In this document: piece by piece, positions 1-10,599 of the stretch | Position numbering within the stretch: the stretch's first letter is position 1 | Layout of the letters: every line of letters begins with the position of its first letter | Source: Ovis canadensis | Taxonomy: Eukaryota; Chordata; Mammalia; Artiodactyla; Bovidae | DNA length: 64,000 bases | Direction of reading: 5' to 3' | Assembly: GCF_042477335.2 (NCBI RefSeq) | Contig: NC_091245.1 | Location: 88,388,501-88,452,500, forward strand | The notes under the pieces: model-generated | What the model was told of the DNA's origin: nothing | The model's input: only the letters and a program-made list of their open reading frames with translations | The model's database searches: none | Program-made: the position numbers and the translations under genes

Positions 1-1354
1 CCTCCCTGAGGCCTGTTGTTTTGGCCACCACTGGATCTAGTGCTTTGCTAACAGTCTGTCCATTTCCTAGAGTGGATCACCTGTTTGCCCACCAGCTTCC
101 CCAACTGACATATGGCAAAGCAGGAGTTGAATTCAAGAGCTGATTCCCAAGCTTACATCTTTTTCACCAGCCTGTACCCTGATCCCCACAAGAATGGCTA
201 CTTGACAGGGTTATTGGGGATAATGCCTGACACACAGCAGGAGCTCGATACATACTGTGATGAATGAGTGACCAGACTGGGAGTCCCCCTATCTCATCTC
301 CCATCTTTTGTGTGTTTCTTGGTCCTTCAGGCCTTCTGCCTCCCCCAGCTAAAGTATGTTTCTGGACAAATTGCTGAGGCTCCACTCAGAGATGAAGCTC
401 CTCCAGGAAGACTGGATACTGGGCTAGCTGTCAGGAAGCCTGGCTTGTCAAGTTGGAAAATGAAAATGTTAGTGATGAACAGCACTTCTGGTGACTCTCT
501 GTTGGGGGGGAGGTGTTTTTGCATCAGCACTCTATGGAGGTGCTATCCCTCAGGGGCCAGAAGATGGATTTTGCCCCCTCGCCATCTTGCCTAGCTGCTG
601 GCATCACTCGGCAGTATCTCCGAATTCACACTTTCTATGGAAATCCCAGATGGACCCTTCCCAGAACCAGAAAAGCTATTTTTTCTTTCTTTCTGAAAGA
701 TGGCACCTTATTTCCATGACTTTTCTTGCCTAGCACTGAGACATCTCAACCACTCCCAAGGTTTTGTTTCATTGTGGTAGAATTTCATTCCTAGGTGAAA
801 CCCCTACAGTTTAGCCTGTAGAAACAGGAGGAAAGAGCAGATAGCCTGTCATATAGGGACATCTGGAATTATGGGGCTCCCCCTCCTGCTTATCGGGGAT
901 GTAGTTGATGAAAAAGACAGCTGTTGTGGACCCATCTCCCCTTTCTCCTCCCAAATGCCAAGAAGGGGGAGCTGCTTCCTGAGCTCAGCCTTGCTGCTCG
1001 CATACCAGAGCCCATCCCCTAGCGCATCCTGCTTCTGCCAGGTGGGGCTGCTGGGGGAGTGAGGGGAGATGCCGCCTTCCTTGCTTCCTTCTTACGTTCC
1101 TCACAAGCATCAGCCTCCGAGTAAAACCAGAAGGTTCCTGCCTCAGGTGGCTGTGATCTGGGCATCCCTTGCCTCCTGCCCCTCCTCCCGGCCCTAGCTG
1201 GGAAACTGCAAGCTAAGAGCTGGAAATAAATCAAGGCCTTTGGTGAGCCTGTCAGGTTTCTTAGTTCTTGCCGTTCTCCATACCCTTCCTGTCATGGCAC
1301 CTGCTGATAGTAACTGGCCAATAGACTGCTCCTCCTGGATAAAGGAGAGAGAGA
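1..1354. other. Intergenic, no gene seen
   Basis: Mostly single-copy in appearance. A weak MIR-like stretch (clearance motif GGATAATGCCTGACACACAG followed by a GATGAATGAGTG-like end) lies at about 60-275. Short open frames have no recognisable product. Confidence 0.4.
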
Positions 1355-1838
1355 TATATATATACCCATACACACAATGAAACACTACTCAGCCATAAGA
1401 AGAATGGAACAATGCCATTTGCAGCAACATGGATGGACCTAGAGATCATTGTACTAAGTGAAGTAAGTCACAAAGAGAAAGACAAATATATGATATCACT
1501 TACACGTGGGATCTAAAATATGATACAAATGAACTTACTTACAAAATGGAAATAGATGCACTGATATGGAAAACAAATTTATGGTTACTATAAGGAAACG
1601 AGGAGAGAGGGATAAATGAGGAATTTAGAGTTAACAGATACATATTACTACATATATAATAGATAACAAGGACTTCCTGCATAGCACAGGGAACTATATT
1701 CAATAGCTTGCAGTAAACGACAATGGAAAGGAATATGAAAAAAGAATGTTATATTCGGAATAACCTTGCTGTGCACCTGAACTGAACACAATGTAGGAGA
1801 TCAGCTGTACTTCGACAAAACTAACTAAATAAAAGAGT
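1355..1838 (+). mobile_element. L1 LINE 3' end fragment
   Basis: Matches the end of ORF2 and the 3'UTR of ruminant L1: ACTACTCAGCCATAAGAA, then AACATGGATGGACCTAGAGA, TATGATATCACTTACACGTG, GACTTCCTGCATAGCACAGG and a terminal ACTAACTAAATAAA. Heavily 5'-truncated; no coding potential. Confidence 0.85.
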
Positions 1839-2171
1839 GCTCCTCTTAGCCTCCCCGTTCATAACAGAGTTGTTGGGAGGGCAGGGTAGAAGGCTGGGTG
1901 TGGGAGAAAAATGCTACTGAAAGCGTCTGGTTGTTGCTGCTGCTACTGACTCAGCTCCGGGCCGCTCTCCGTTTTCCCAGCCCATTAGCCTACTGTCCCC
2001 AAAGCCGGTTCCCACCCAGGCCTTCCTGGAAATGAAGCCACATCAACAGCCCCGCAGGGCAGTGTTTTGTGACCACCTTTCCAAGGAGGTTGTGTAGGAT
2101 TTCAACGTGCTGTCGCCCTGCCCTGCTGCCCTCAGTGTCTTTCATTTATGTTATTTCCCTCCTTTTTCCTT

Positions 2172-2275
2172 TTGGCGGTAAAATATACTCAACATAAAAT
2201 TTTCCATTTTGATCATTTTTGAACATACAATTCAGTGGCATTAGACACTTTATTTCATTCTTGCTCTCAGTAGCC
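2172..2275 (-). mobile_element. Old L1M-type 3' fragment
   Basis: GGTAAAATATACTCAACATA and ACATACAATTCAGTGGCATT are typical of an old L1 3'UTR read in antisense; the same family recurs at 37855-38095. Confidence 0.55.
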
Positions 2276-2334
2276 TAATTGAGAACCTCTTTCCTGGGTC
2301 AAAGGGGAAAGTCAGCTTGAATGCCCAGTGTGTG

Positions 2335-2531
2335 CATGCTGACTTGCTTTGTAATCCCATGAACTGTACCCCACAAAGCTCCTCTGTCCATGGGCTTGTC
2401 CAGGCAAGAATACTGGAGTGGGGTGCCATTTCCTCCTCCAGGGGATCTTCCCGGCCCAGGGATCACACCTGAGTCTCCTGTGTCTCCTGCATTGGCAGGC
2501 AGGTTCTTTACCACTGAGCCACCTGAGAAAC

Positions 2532-2532
<1 letters not shown>
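2335..2532 (-). mobile_element. Bov-tA SINE, antisense
   Basis: tRNA-derived ruminant SINE. The tail end (CCCATGAACTGTACC) comes first, and the tRNA-like head (TTCTTTACCACTGAGCCACC, complement of the A box) comes last. Confidence 0.9.

Positions 2533-2579
<47 letters not shown>
2533..2579 (+). repeat. (CTG)n microsatellite, about 15.7 units
   Basis: Uninterrupted CTG run between two antisense SINEs. ART2/Bov-tA elements commonly carry a short run of this triplet at this end, and here it is expanded. It encodes nothing real. Confidence 0.97.
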
Positions 2580-2845
2580 AAGTTGCTTCAGTCGTGTCCG
2601 ACTCTATGTGACCCCATAGACGGCAGCCCACCAGGCTCCCCCGTCCCTGGGATTCTCCAGGCAAGAACACTGGAGTGGGCTGCCATTTCCTTCTCCAATG
2701 CAGGAAAGTGAAAAGTGAAAGTGAAGTTGCTCAGTCGTGCCCAACCCTCAGCGACCCCATGAACTGCAGCCCACCAGGCTCCTCCATCCATGGGATTTTC
2801 CAGGCAAGAGTACTGGAGTGAGGTGCCTTTGCCTTGGATACCCAA
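2580..2845 (-). mobile_element. ART2-like SINE dimer, antisense
   Basis: Two consecutive antisense Bov-tA-type units joined by GAAAGTGAAAAGTGAAAGTG, each with a copy of the CCACCAGGCTCC and GGCAAGAnnACTGGAGTG motifs. Confidence 0.88.
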
Positions 2846-4084
2846 TATTTCCCATTTATAAATTAGGTTTCTATTCCATGTTAAAAAGAGACTTGAGGCA
2901 TCTTTTTTGAATGTATTTGAGCATGTATCAATTTGAATAAGTCAGTACCAAACCAAAGGTGACTAGGAGCACGTCACTGACAGAAGCTGAGGAAAAGTTT
3001 TTGTAGAGAAGATGCTGAAGCCAAGTGAGATGATTTGCTTGGCTGTAGCTGAAGTGGTTGTCTTATTTGGGAAAGCTGAGTTGTCTGTTTTTGAGTAGAT
3101 CTCCTTAAGTGTCTTTTTCTCAGAGTTGAGTGCATTGACTCTGACTTAGGCATGGGGGTGCTTCTGTAGCTGCTAAGGCATCAAAGACACCCCAGTTTAG
3201 TGGCCTCCTTGCTTAATTTCCCAACCATCGCCCATTTGATAGAAGTAAATTTCCTGCTAAGCCTGACTTCTCTCAGCAGAAGACTTTTCAGATAAAAACT
3301 GAAGTGAGTTCGTCCTGATTTCAGAGAGTGCCAACCTACTCTTGTCAGCACATGTGACTGAGGGACGGCCCAAGTCTAACATGCCCTGAAGGCCACTGCT
3401 TCTGTGGGGTGGGTACCCCTGATTGAGGGGCACTGGTCTGTGGGTGAGGGGTTACTTAGAGTGAGCATGGGTCTTTCCCTAGAAACTGGAAATGGTTTGG
3501 AACGGAGCAAATTTCCATCTGTGGACAAGGAAGGGCCCAAGAGCTCTAATGGGCAGCCCTGGTGTTGGGTGCTTTTGGCCACAAGAACTGGAAAGACCTG
3601 ACTCAAAGCGGTTTATCATGTGGTCAGATCAAGAATCCAGATTGTTTTCCTCTTTCTGCTCTGTCTTCCTCAGATTGGGCTCTTCCTAAGACTGGTTACC
3701 CTGCCAGGCCCAATCCTCCAACCCCAGTGATGCCAGGGGAAACAGGCACAGCGCCACTGGGTACCACTCGGGAGAAAGAAACCACTCTCCCAGGCATGGG
3801 CTTCACATGCTTCTCTTGAGGCTGATTGGCCAGCTTACGTCCTGTGTCCACGCTGGAGCTGCAGCGGTTAAAAGGTGCGCGGCGTGATGGGCTGCTGTGA
3901 CCGATGGAGGCGTAGTGCTAGTACAGGGAGTATGGCCACTCTCCTGAGTCACAGCTTGTAAGTTCCCTGGGGGTTGTGCTACATGGAGAGGAGGTGCGCA
4001 CTGAAAACAATCTGGTTTCTGTTAGGGGGAAGGATGTGGGGAATGATCTCCTGGAGCAGTGTTTTTCAAACCATGGTTTAAACC
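2846..4084. other. Intergenic, no gene or clear repeat seen
   Basis: Single-copy in appearance. Short open frames on both strands (for example 3376-3606) show no domain or homologue I recognise. Confidence 0.4.
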
Positions 4085-5207
4085 ATTCAGTTCGGTTCAG
4101 TTCAGCCGCTCAGTCATGTCCGACTCTGCGACCCCATGAATCACAGCACGCCAGGCCTCCCTGTCCATCACCAACTCCCAGAGTTCACTCAGACTCACGT
4201 CCATTGAGTCCATGATGCCATCCAGCCATCTCATCCTCCATCGTCTCCTTCTCCTCCTGCCCCCAATCCCTCCCAGCATCAGAGTCTTTTCCAATGAGTC
4301 AACTCTTCGCATGAGGTGGCCAAAGTACTGGAGTTTCAGCTTCAGCATCATTCCTTCCAAAGAAATCCCAGGGCTGATCTCCTTCAGAATGGACTGGTTG
4401 GATCTCCTTGCAGTCCAAGGGATTCTCAAGAGTCTTCTCCAACACCACAGTTCAAAAGCATCAATTCTTCGGTGCTCAGCTTTCTTCACAGTCCAACTCT
4501 CACATCCATTCATGACCACTGGAAAAACCATAGCCTTGACTAGACGGACCTTTGTTGGCAAAGTAATGTCTCTGCTTTTGAATATGCTATCTAGGTTGGT
4601 CATAACTTTTCTTTTAAGGAGTAAGCGTCTTTTAATTTCATGGCTGCAGTCACCATCTGCAGTGATTTTGGAGCACCCCAAAAATAAAGTCTGACACTGT
4701 TTCCCCATCTATTTGCCATGAAGTGATGGGACCAGATGCCATGATCTTAGTTTTCTGAATGTTGAGCTTTAAGCCAACTTTTTCACCCTCCTCTTTCACT
4801 TTCATCAAGAGGCTTTTTAGTTCCTCTTTACTTTCTGCCATAAGGGTGGTGTCGTTTGCATATCTGAGGTTATTGATATTTCTCCCAGCAATCTTGATTC
4901 CAGCTTGTGCTTCTTCCAGCCCAGTGTTTCTCATGATGTACTCTGCACAGAAGTTAAATAAGCAGGGTGACAATATACAGCCTTGATGTACTCCTTTTCC
5001 TATCTGGAACCAGTCTGTTGTTCCATGTCCAATTCTAACTGTTGCTTCCTGACCTGCATATAGGTTTCTCAAGAGGCAAGTCAGGTGGTCTGGTATTCCC
5101 ATCTCTTTCAGAATTTTCCACAGTTTATTGTGATCCACACAGTCAAAGGCTTTGGCATAGTCAATAAAGCAGAAAGAGATGTTTTTCTGGAACTCTCTTT
5201 AACTCAT
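4085..5207 (-). mobile_element. BovB (RTE) LINE, antisense, 5'-truncated
   Basis: On the minus strand this holds the C-terminal half of the BovB reverse transcriptase, in two open segments (4650-5138 and 4097-4708). Finger/palm sequence LLRNLYAGQEATVR and GVHQGCILSPCLFN are clear. The catalytic YADD motif reads YAND (about 4853-4864), so the enzyme would be dead even if expressed. The plus-strand left end (TTCAGTTCGGTTCAGTTCAG) is the TGAAC-rich 3' tail of BovB. The family is known to have entered ruminants by horizontal transfer. Confidence 0.92.
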
Positions 5208-5224
5208 TGGTGATCATGAAATCA

Positions 5225-5452
5225 GGATTTAAATTTATAGCCCATGGGCCAAATTCAGCCCACTACCTATTTCTGTAAATGAAGTTTTATCAGAGCACAG
5301 CAGGGCCCATTTCTTTCCTGTTGTCTATGGCAGCTTTCCCACCACAATGGAAACCTTGAGTAGCTGCAACAGAGGTTATACGGTCTTCAAAGCTTAAAAT
5401 ACTTACTATCTGGCCCTTTACAGAAAAAGTTTGCTGATCCCTAACTAGAAAA
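5225..5452 (-). mobile_element. Old hAT-type nonautonomous DNA transposon
   Basis: Pieces such as GGGCCAAATTCAGCCCACTA, AATGAAGTTTTATCAGAGCA and TCTGGCCCTTTACAGAAAAA match a widespread mammalian MER family of the hAT superfamily (exact family name not certain). Degenerate, near the BovB 5' break. Confidence 0.6.
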
Positions 5453-5684
5453 TTGCAATTAGCATTAAAGGATGAAACTGACTAGGCTAGAATAGGAACT
5501 ATCTGGACACATTGCATGTGATAATAATGAATATTATTGCACAGACCCTTTCTTTCAGTTTTATATAAACATACATCCATATCTGGGGGTGCTGGGCTAT
5601 AATTTATTTCTTAAGGTGGATCATGGTAAAAAACAGTTTGAAAAACTGCTCTAGAGCACTGTCCATTGTTCTCTTTCATTCTTT

Positions 5685-5768
5685 CTCAATGTATAATTGA
5701 TATATTAGTTTCAAGTATACAAAGTAATGATTTTATATTTTGTATACATTGTGAAATAAAAGCACTAT
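5685..5768 (-). mobile_element. L1 3' fragment, antisense
   Basis: TGTATAATTGATATATTAGT followed by TTTCAAGTATACAAAGTAAT matches the antisense L1 3'UTR motif also seen at 18065. Confidence 0.55.
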
Positions 5769-7235
5769 TCATTTTTGACATGGAAGTGACTTCTTAAGAA
5801 GGTCTGTTTGTAATTGTGCTGTCCTTTGGGTTGGGCGTCACCTACTTGCCTGAGAAGCTAGATACTGAGAGGGTAGGTAGGAGCCTTGAGTTAACAAGAG
5901 GGGCCACGACACTGGTTTTTGGTAGTGACCGAGGAGTGCTGGGTGAACAGGCAGAAGAAAAGTAGAAGTCTGGCCAGGAGAAAGCTGGCGGCAGAGTTGG
6001 GTTCAGGAGGGTCCATTCCGGGAGGCAGAGGCACACTGGGCAGGGGGCAGAGGTCCCAGCCCTCACTGCAAACTGCCACAGCCCAGTCCAGTAAGTCCCC
6101 TGCCTCTTGTTGAGCTGAAGGAAGACTTCTGAGCTATTTTTGTCCTAGCAGTCTGTGATTTTCGTAGGGGCATCCCCCTCATTCCATGGATGGAAAACCA
6201 AGGACCAGGGGAGACCCCCACACCCCACTGAGAACTCAGAGGCAGAGTTAGGGAGATCCCTCAGGGACTCTCTACGTACCCTCCTCCTGACCCTGAGTTT
6301 TCTTTGGCTCAGGCTCCATCTATGCCTAGGAAGGTACTTGTGTGGACTGGACCAGATGGGAACTGGCTGGGAGTATTTACCCGTGAATTTCCCTCTCCTG
6401 AGAACCCTGCTATGACCTGCAGAAAGTGGAGGAACTCTCCCCAGCTGCCCAGGAAAGGGGGTCTAGCCCACCACAGGTTTCCTTGTTTCTAGGCCTCTGG
6501 CTTTTAGCAGTTGCCCTGCTTGTCTGCTAGCTCTGGGCCATCTTCCTGCTTAACTGGGAGTAATTAGAGTGCAGGCAGGCCGGAGTCACCCCGCTGTCTC
6601 CCAGACCTCCATGCCCTGCCCTTATCGAGGCAGCACCAGGGCTGTTCATGGCCGCTGCCACTTCAAAGACACAGTTAAGCTTCCATAGAGGAGTGGCTTT
6701 GACATTTATAGGAGAACCAACCAGCTAATGAACCAGAGGAATTTCTGGTGCCTGGGGGATCCTGTTATGGGAAGAAGAAACCCATCCCAGATACTAGGAA
6801 TGTCCAGAAATTTATGGGAAATATCCAGGCAAGAGTACATACTAACCCCATGCTTCTTTTTGATGTGACTTCATGACTAGACAGGCAGAGGGCTCTGAGT
6901 GTGTCCTGGTATAGGAGGCCTCAGTAATGACACTCAGATGAGGGGCTCCACTTTAGCAGGCGTCCTGGGGGACTGAGCTCTCCTTTCTAAAACTGCCTCT
7001 AGGGCTTGGAGGGAACATTCAAGACCCAGTCACCCAGTGGTCTTTTAACAAGTCAAAGCACAAGTCCTTTGATTAAGTGAACTCATGTGGAACCCCAGAA
7101 TATGACAGCTGAGAATAGCTGCTCTCTTGGACAGGGTGGGGGACCCTTGGTTGGACCTCACTAGTCATGGGAGGCTTCCTCTTCCCCAGCACAGTCCCTA
7201 AGGCACAGCATCTGCAAATCCTTATTTTGTAGAGG
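5769..7235. other. Intergenic, nothing recognised
   Basis: No gene, splice pattern or clear interspersed repeat identified. Short ORFs show no family features. Confidence 0.4.
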
Positions 7236-7390
7236 GGTGTTCGTTGGTGGCTCAGCTGGTGAAGAATCTGCTTGCAGTGTGGGAGAACTGGGTTTGATCC
7301 CTGGGTTGGGAAGATCCCCTGGATGAGGGCATGGCAACCCACTCCACTATTCTTGCCTGGAGAATCCCATGGACAGAGGAGCCTGAAGGG
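7236..7390 (+). mobile_element. Bov-tA SINE, 3'-truncated
   Basis: tRNA-like head (GGTGGCTCAGCTGGTGAAGA, B-box GGTTTGATCCC), then the GGAGAATCCCATGGACAGAG motif; the tail is lost. Confidence 0.88.
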
Positions 7391-7539
7391 CTCTTTTTCT
7401 GCTGGAATCATCTTCCTCGTCCTCCTGGTAACTTCCATACTTTCCTCCCACTTTCATCCTCTGAAGTGATGCAGAAGAAGTTTCAGCCACCCTCCTTCTA
7501 TCATCCTTTCCCCTAGGTAAGAGGCGGGGTAGCATGGTG

Positions 7540-7720
7540 TTGGCGAGCAGGCATTTAAAGTCAGATTTGGGGTCAGATTCCAGCCTTGTGACTTACAATC
7601 TGTTTGACTTGGGTAATTACTGAGCTTCCACTTTCTCAGCTGTGAAATGGGCAATTATGTCTCCTCAGGACTATTGTAAGAATTCAATCAGATGATGCTG
7701 TAGACAGCTCGGTAGTGGAT
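7540..7720 (+). mobile_element. MIR SINE
   Basis: Ancient tRNA-derived SINE: GGGTCAGATTCCAGC, GTGACTT..., CTTCCACTTTCTCAGCTGTGA, AATGGGCAAT and the end TAAGAATTCAATCAGATGAT follow the MIR consensus order. Confidence 0.75.
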
Positions 7721-9189
7721 TACTGCAGTGGAAGGTGGCCATCCTGCCTGCTTTTCCAGGCTAAGAATCTGAAACCTCTTCTTCACATTTCGTTGCCATT
7801 TCAAGACCTGCCCGAAAACAGCCTGCCCACCCACTCTGGCTGCAACTGATGAAGTAGGGAGCCAGTGTGGTTCTGGGACTGCTGTCTAGGGCTAGAGGGT
7901 CTAGAAGCTGATGGGTGACAGGATGGTGGGAGGGAGGACCACTCATGGGCTGGGGAGACAGGTGATCAGGAAGCTGTGCTTCTGGCTGGGACCCGCCGGC
8001 TGCGAGACAGGTGGGATAGGAAATTGTCCTGCCAATCATCTAACCCCCAAACTTAACACTTGCATTCCCACTGTTTGGGAACACAGCCAGAGAGAGAAGC
8101 CCCCCTTCCCCAAGGCTCTTTCTCCTTTTTTCCTGGGCTGGGCCTTATGGGAAAAGTTTGGTCTGGACTGTGGAGCGTGTCTCTGGGCTCAAGACCCCAG
8201 GCTGTCCTGTCCCTCCTGTGTCCCAGAGCCCCTCAAATACAAACCTGCATGGAGAAAGGAAGGAGCTGGACTGGACTGAAATAAAAAGCCTGGCTTTGGG
8301 GGTGAGTGGGAGAGCCCCAGAGGGAAAAGGGGAGGAGGATGGGATGGAATAATGTGTGGGCTGGGGGGAGACCGGGGAGTTTACTGATATCTGCTGTGCC
8401 CCTTCTTCAGTCCTTACTAGCCGATCTGCCAGCCTGGCAGTTCCTAGTGCACCCCATCCTGTGTCTGACATTGGCCAAGCACTGAGGAGGTACAAACAAA
8501 CGCTGCTTAGGATGGACCCGCCCGGCTGCCTGCTTTCCAGGGTCTGCCAAATCAACGTGAGTTTTCTTTAACAAGAGCCCCACCGTGAAGACCTGAGAAG
8601 ATAATTGCATTACTATGGTTTTCCATGTTAGACCTACATGGTGGGGGCTCTTTCTGGGCCAAGGACAGATATCCCACTTATGGGAAAGATACCACGGTTG
8701 GCAGGAAAGATACCGCGGTTGGCCCACTTACGGGAAAGATGTCGTGGTTGGCAAGCATGTTAGCGCTCCCTCGCCCTTCAGTCCTCTTGAAAGCAAGAGG
8801 GGCGGGGGAAGGGAATCACTGCTGACGTAAGCCACAGAGACAGGATTTGAAACCGGGCTTCTCCATGCTCTGCTTGCTTCTCTTCTTCCTCTGCCATAGC
8901 TGGGTGGAGAGTTTGGGCTCTGCCGCTGTCTAGCCCGGTGTGGCTTCAGGAGATTCTGCAACCTTCTGGGCTGAGCTCGTTCTCTGTGGAATGAAGAGGT
9001 AGGGAGAGACTAGGTTGTTTTGGGACTCAGACTTGAGGATGAAAATGCCAAATGGTACCTGCTGTGGATGCTGGCGAGTGTAGAAAAAAGGCCTCTCTCT
9101 TCTATGGTTGGCTTCTCCTGGACACTCTCAGCCAGCCCTGGCCTAGTGCATCTCTGGACAGTGATGTCAGTGTTCTTACAACGTCTAGG
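7721..9189. other. Intergenic with one small local repeat
   Basis: No gene identified. The only clear structure is the local duplication at 8673-8752, listed separately. Confidence 0.4.
8673..8752 (+). repeat. Local short tandem duplication
   Basis: CCCACTTAYGGGAAAGAT occurs at 8673 and 8723 (50-bp period). The sub-motif GGAAAGATRYCRYGGTTGGC occurs three times, at about 8683, 8704 and 8733. Confidence 0.85.
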
Positions 9190-9421
9190 ACTTTGTTTTA
9201 TTGTTTTTTGAATATTTGTTTACGTGGCTGCATTGGGTCTTAATTGTGGCACGCGAGATCTTTGCTGTGGCACACAGGTTTCTCTCCAGCTGTGGCTTGC
9301 TGGCTCAGTAGTTGCAGTCTGCAGGCTTAGTTGTCCTGTGGCATGCGGGATCTTAGTTCCCAGACCAGGGATTGAGTTCCATGCAAGGTGGATTCTTAAC
9401 CACTGGACCACCAGGGAAGTC
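9190..9421 (-). mobile_element. CHR-type tRNA-Glu SINE, antisense
   Basis: Cetartiodactyl CHR family. The right end GGACCACCAGGGAAGTCC is the complement of the tRNA-like head. The body has GGATCTTAGTTCCCAGACCA and the long CTGGCTCAGTAGTTGCAG part, so this is a nearly full copy. Confidence 0.85.
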
Positions 9422-9970
9422 CATACCTGGGAATTTAAGCTCCTATGTAGACCATTAGGAATTGTGATGGAGGAGTTTAGTCAAAATAATCACATGTCAC
9501 TGGGCCCTCAGATTTCTAAAGGAGGGAAAAAAATGTTCCTTTTTCCTAGAAGAGGTTAGAAATAAACAAATAAACATAAGCTGTAAGTCCCTGGGGCATC
9601 TTTAAGAAACCAAGATAAATGAGAGCTAGTCATCCTGCCCGGCCCCTGAGCTATGAGGCTGGTGGACCAGCTGCTTTTCTCTGGTCCCCTGGGTTCACTT
9701 GCTCTGGACCATCTGGGTCCAGGCTTCCATCTGGAAGCCTGTTCCCATCCAGAGATGAGAGTGGAGCAATGTCTGCATTCAAACTTGTCCTTCAGAGAGG
9801 CCATCTCTGTGGTGATTGCTTGTAGAGGAGATGGGGTGTTTTGATGTGGCATTGGCTGGCCAGAACCTAGCTGTGGGGGTCCCCAGTCCAGTAGTATCTC
9901 TGATGGAACCCTTGCTAGAAGGGATGAGGAAGGAGGAGGAGATGAACATCCTTTGTGTGGGCGTCTGTGC
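9422..9970. other. Intergenic, nothing recognised
   Basis: No gene or clear repeat seen. Confidence 0.4.
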
Positions 9971-9971
9971 T

Positions 9972-10385
9972 AGTTTCCTGCGGCTGCCTAACAAGTTGCC
10001 ATGACTTGGTGGCTCAAAACAACAAAAATGTGCTCTCTCACAGTTCAGAGGCCACAAGTCTAAACTCAAGGTGTCGGCAAGGCTGCGCTCCCTCAGAGGT
10101 TCCAAGGGAGAACCTCTCCTTGCCACTTCCAGCTGCTAGTAGCTCCTAGCGTTCGTCAGCTTGTGCTAACATAGCTCCAATCTCTGTCACCATCTTCAGA
10201 TGGCCTTCTCCTTTTCTCTCCCTGAAAAGGACCCTTGCCAGTAGATTTAAGACCCATTGGTTAACCCAGGGTGATCTTGTGTCAAGATCCTTAACTACAT
10301 TTGCAAAGACCTTTTCCCCAAATAATTCACAGTTTGGAATGGGAGGGGTCATGTCTTTTGGGGGCCACCATTCAGCCTGCAGTAG
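9972..10385 (-). mobile_element. Antisense MaLR-type solo LTR (MLT1/MST-like)
   Basis: Follows the reverse complement of a MaLR LTR end: TTTCCTGCGGCTGCCTAACA, GGTGGCTCAAAACAACA, TCTCACAGTTCAGAGGCCAC, then ACATTTGCAAAGACC near the other end. Non-coding and very old. Confidence 0.7.
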
Positions 10386-10394
10386 CGTCTAAGC

Positions 10395-10530
10395 ACCCTG
10401 CCCGGTCATGTCACGTGCTTTTCACAATGCACCTGGGAAGAGGGTATCATTCTCATCTTTCAGAAGAGAAAACTGAGCTCCAGAGAGGTGTGCTAACTTG
10501 TTCAAGTTCATACCTCAGTAGGTGGCCGGA
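10395..10530 (-). mobile_element. MIR fragment, antisense
   Basis: GGTATCATTCTCATCTTTCA, AGAGAAAACTGAGCTCCAGA and AACTTGTTCAAGTTCATACC match the antisense MIR core. Confidence 0.65.
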
Positions 10531-10599
10531 AGGGAATGGAAACGTAGGTCTTGTCCACCCAGACGAGAAGAAAGGGGGCCAGAATGTGGGAGGTAGGGA

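Noticed and set aside
2418-2711. Poly-alanine-containing ORF
   Set aside because: Produced by the CTG microsatellite and flanking antisense SINEs.
8145-8555. 136-codon minus-strand ORF
   Set aside because: No recognisable family and several overlapping plus-strand ORFs; treated as chance.
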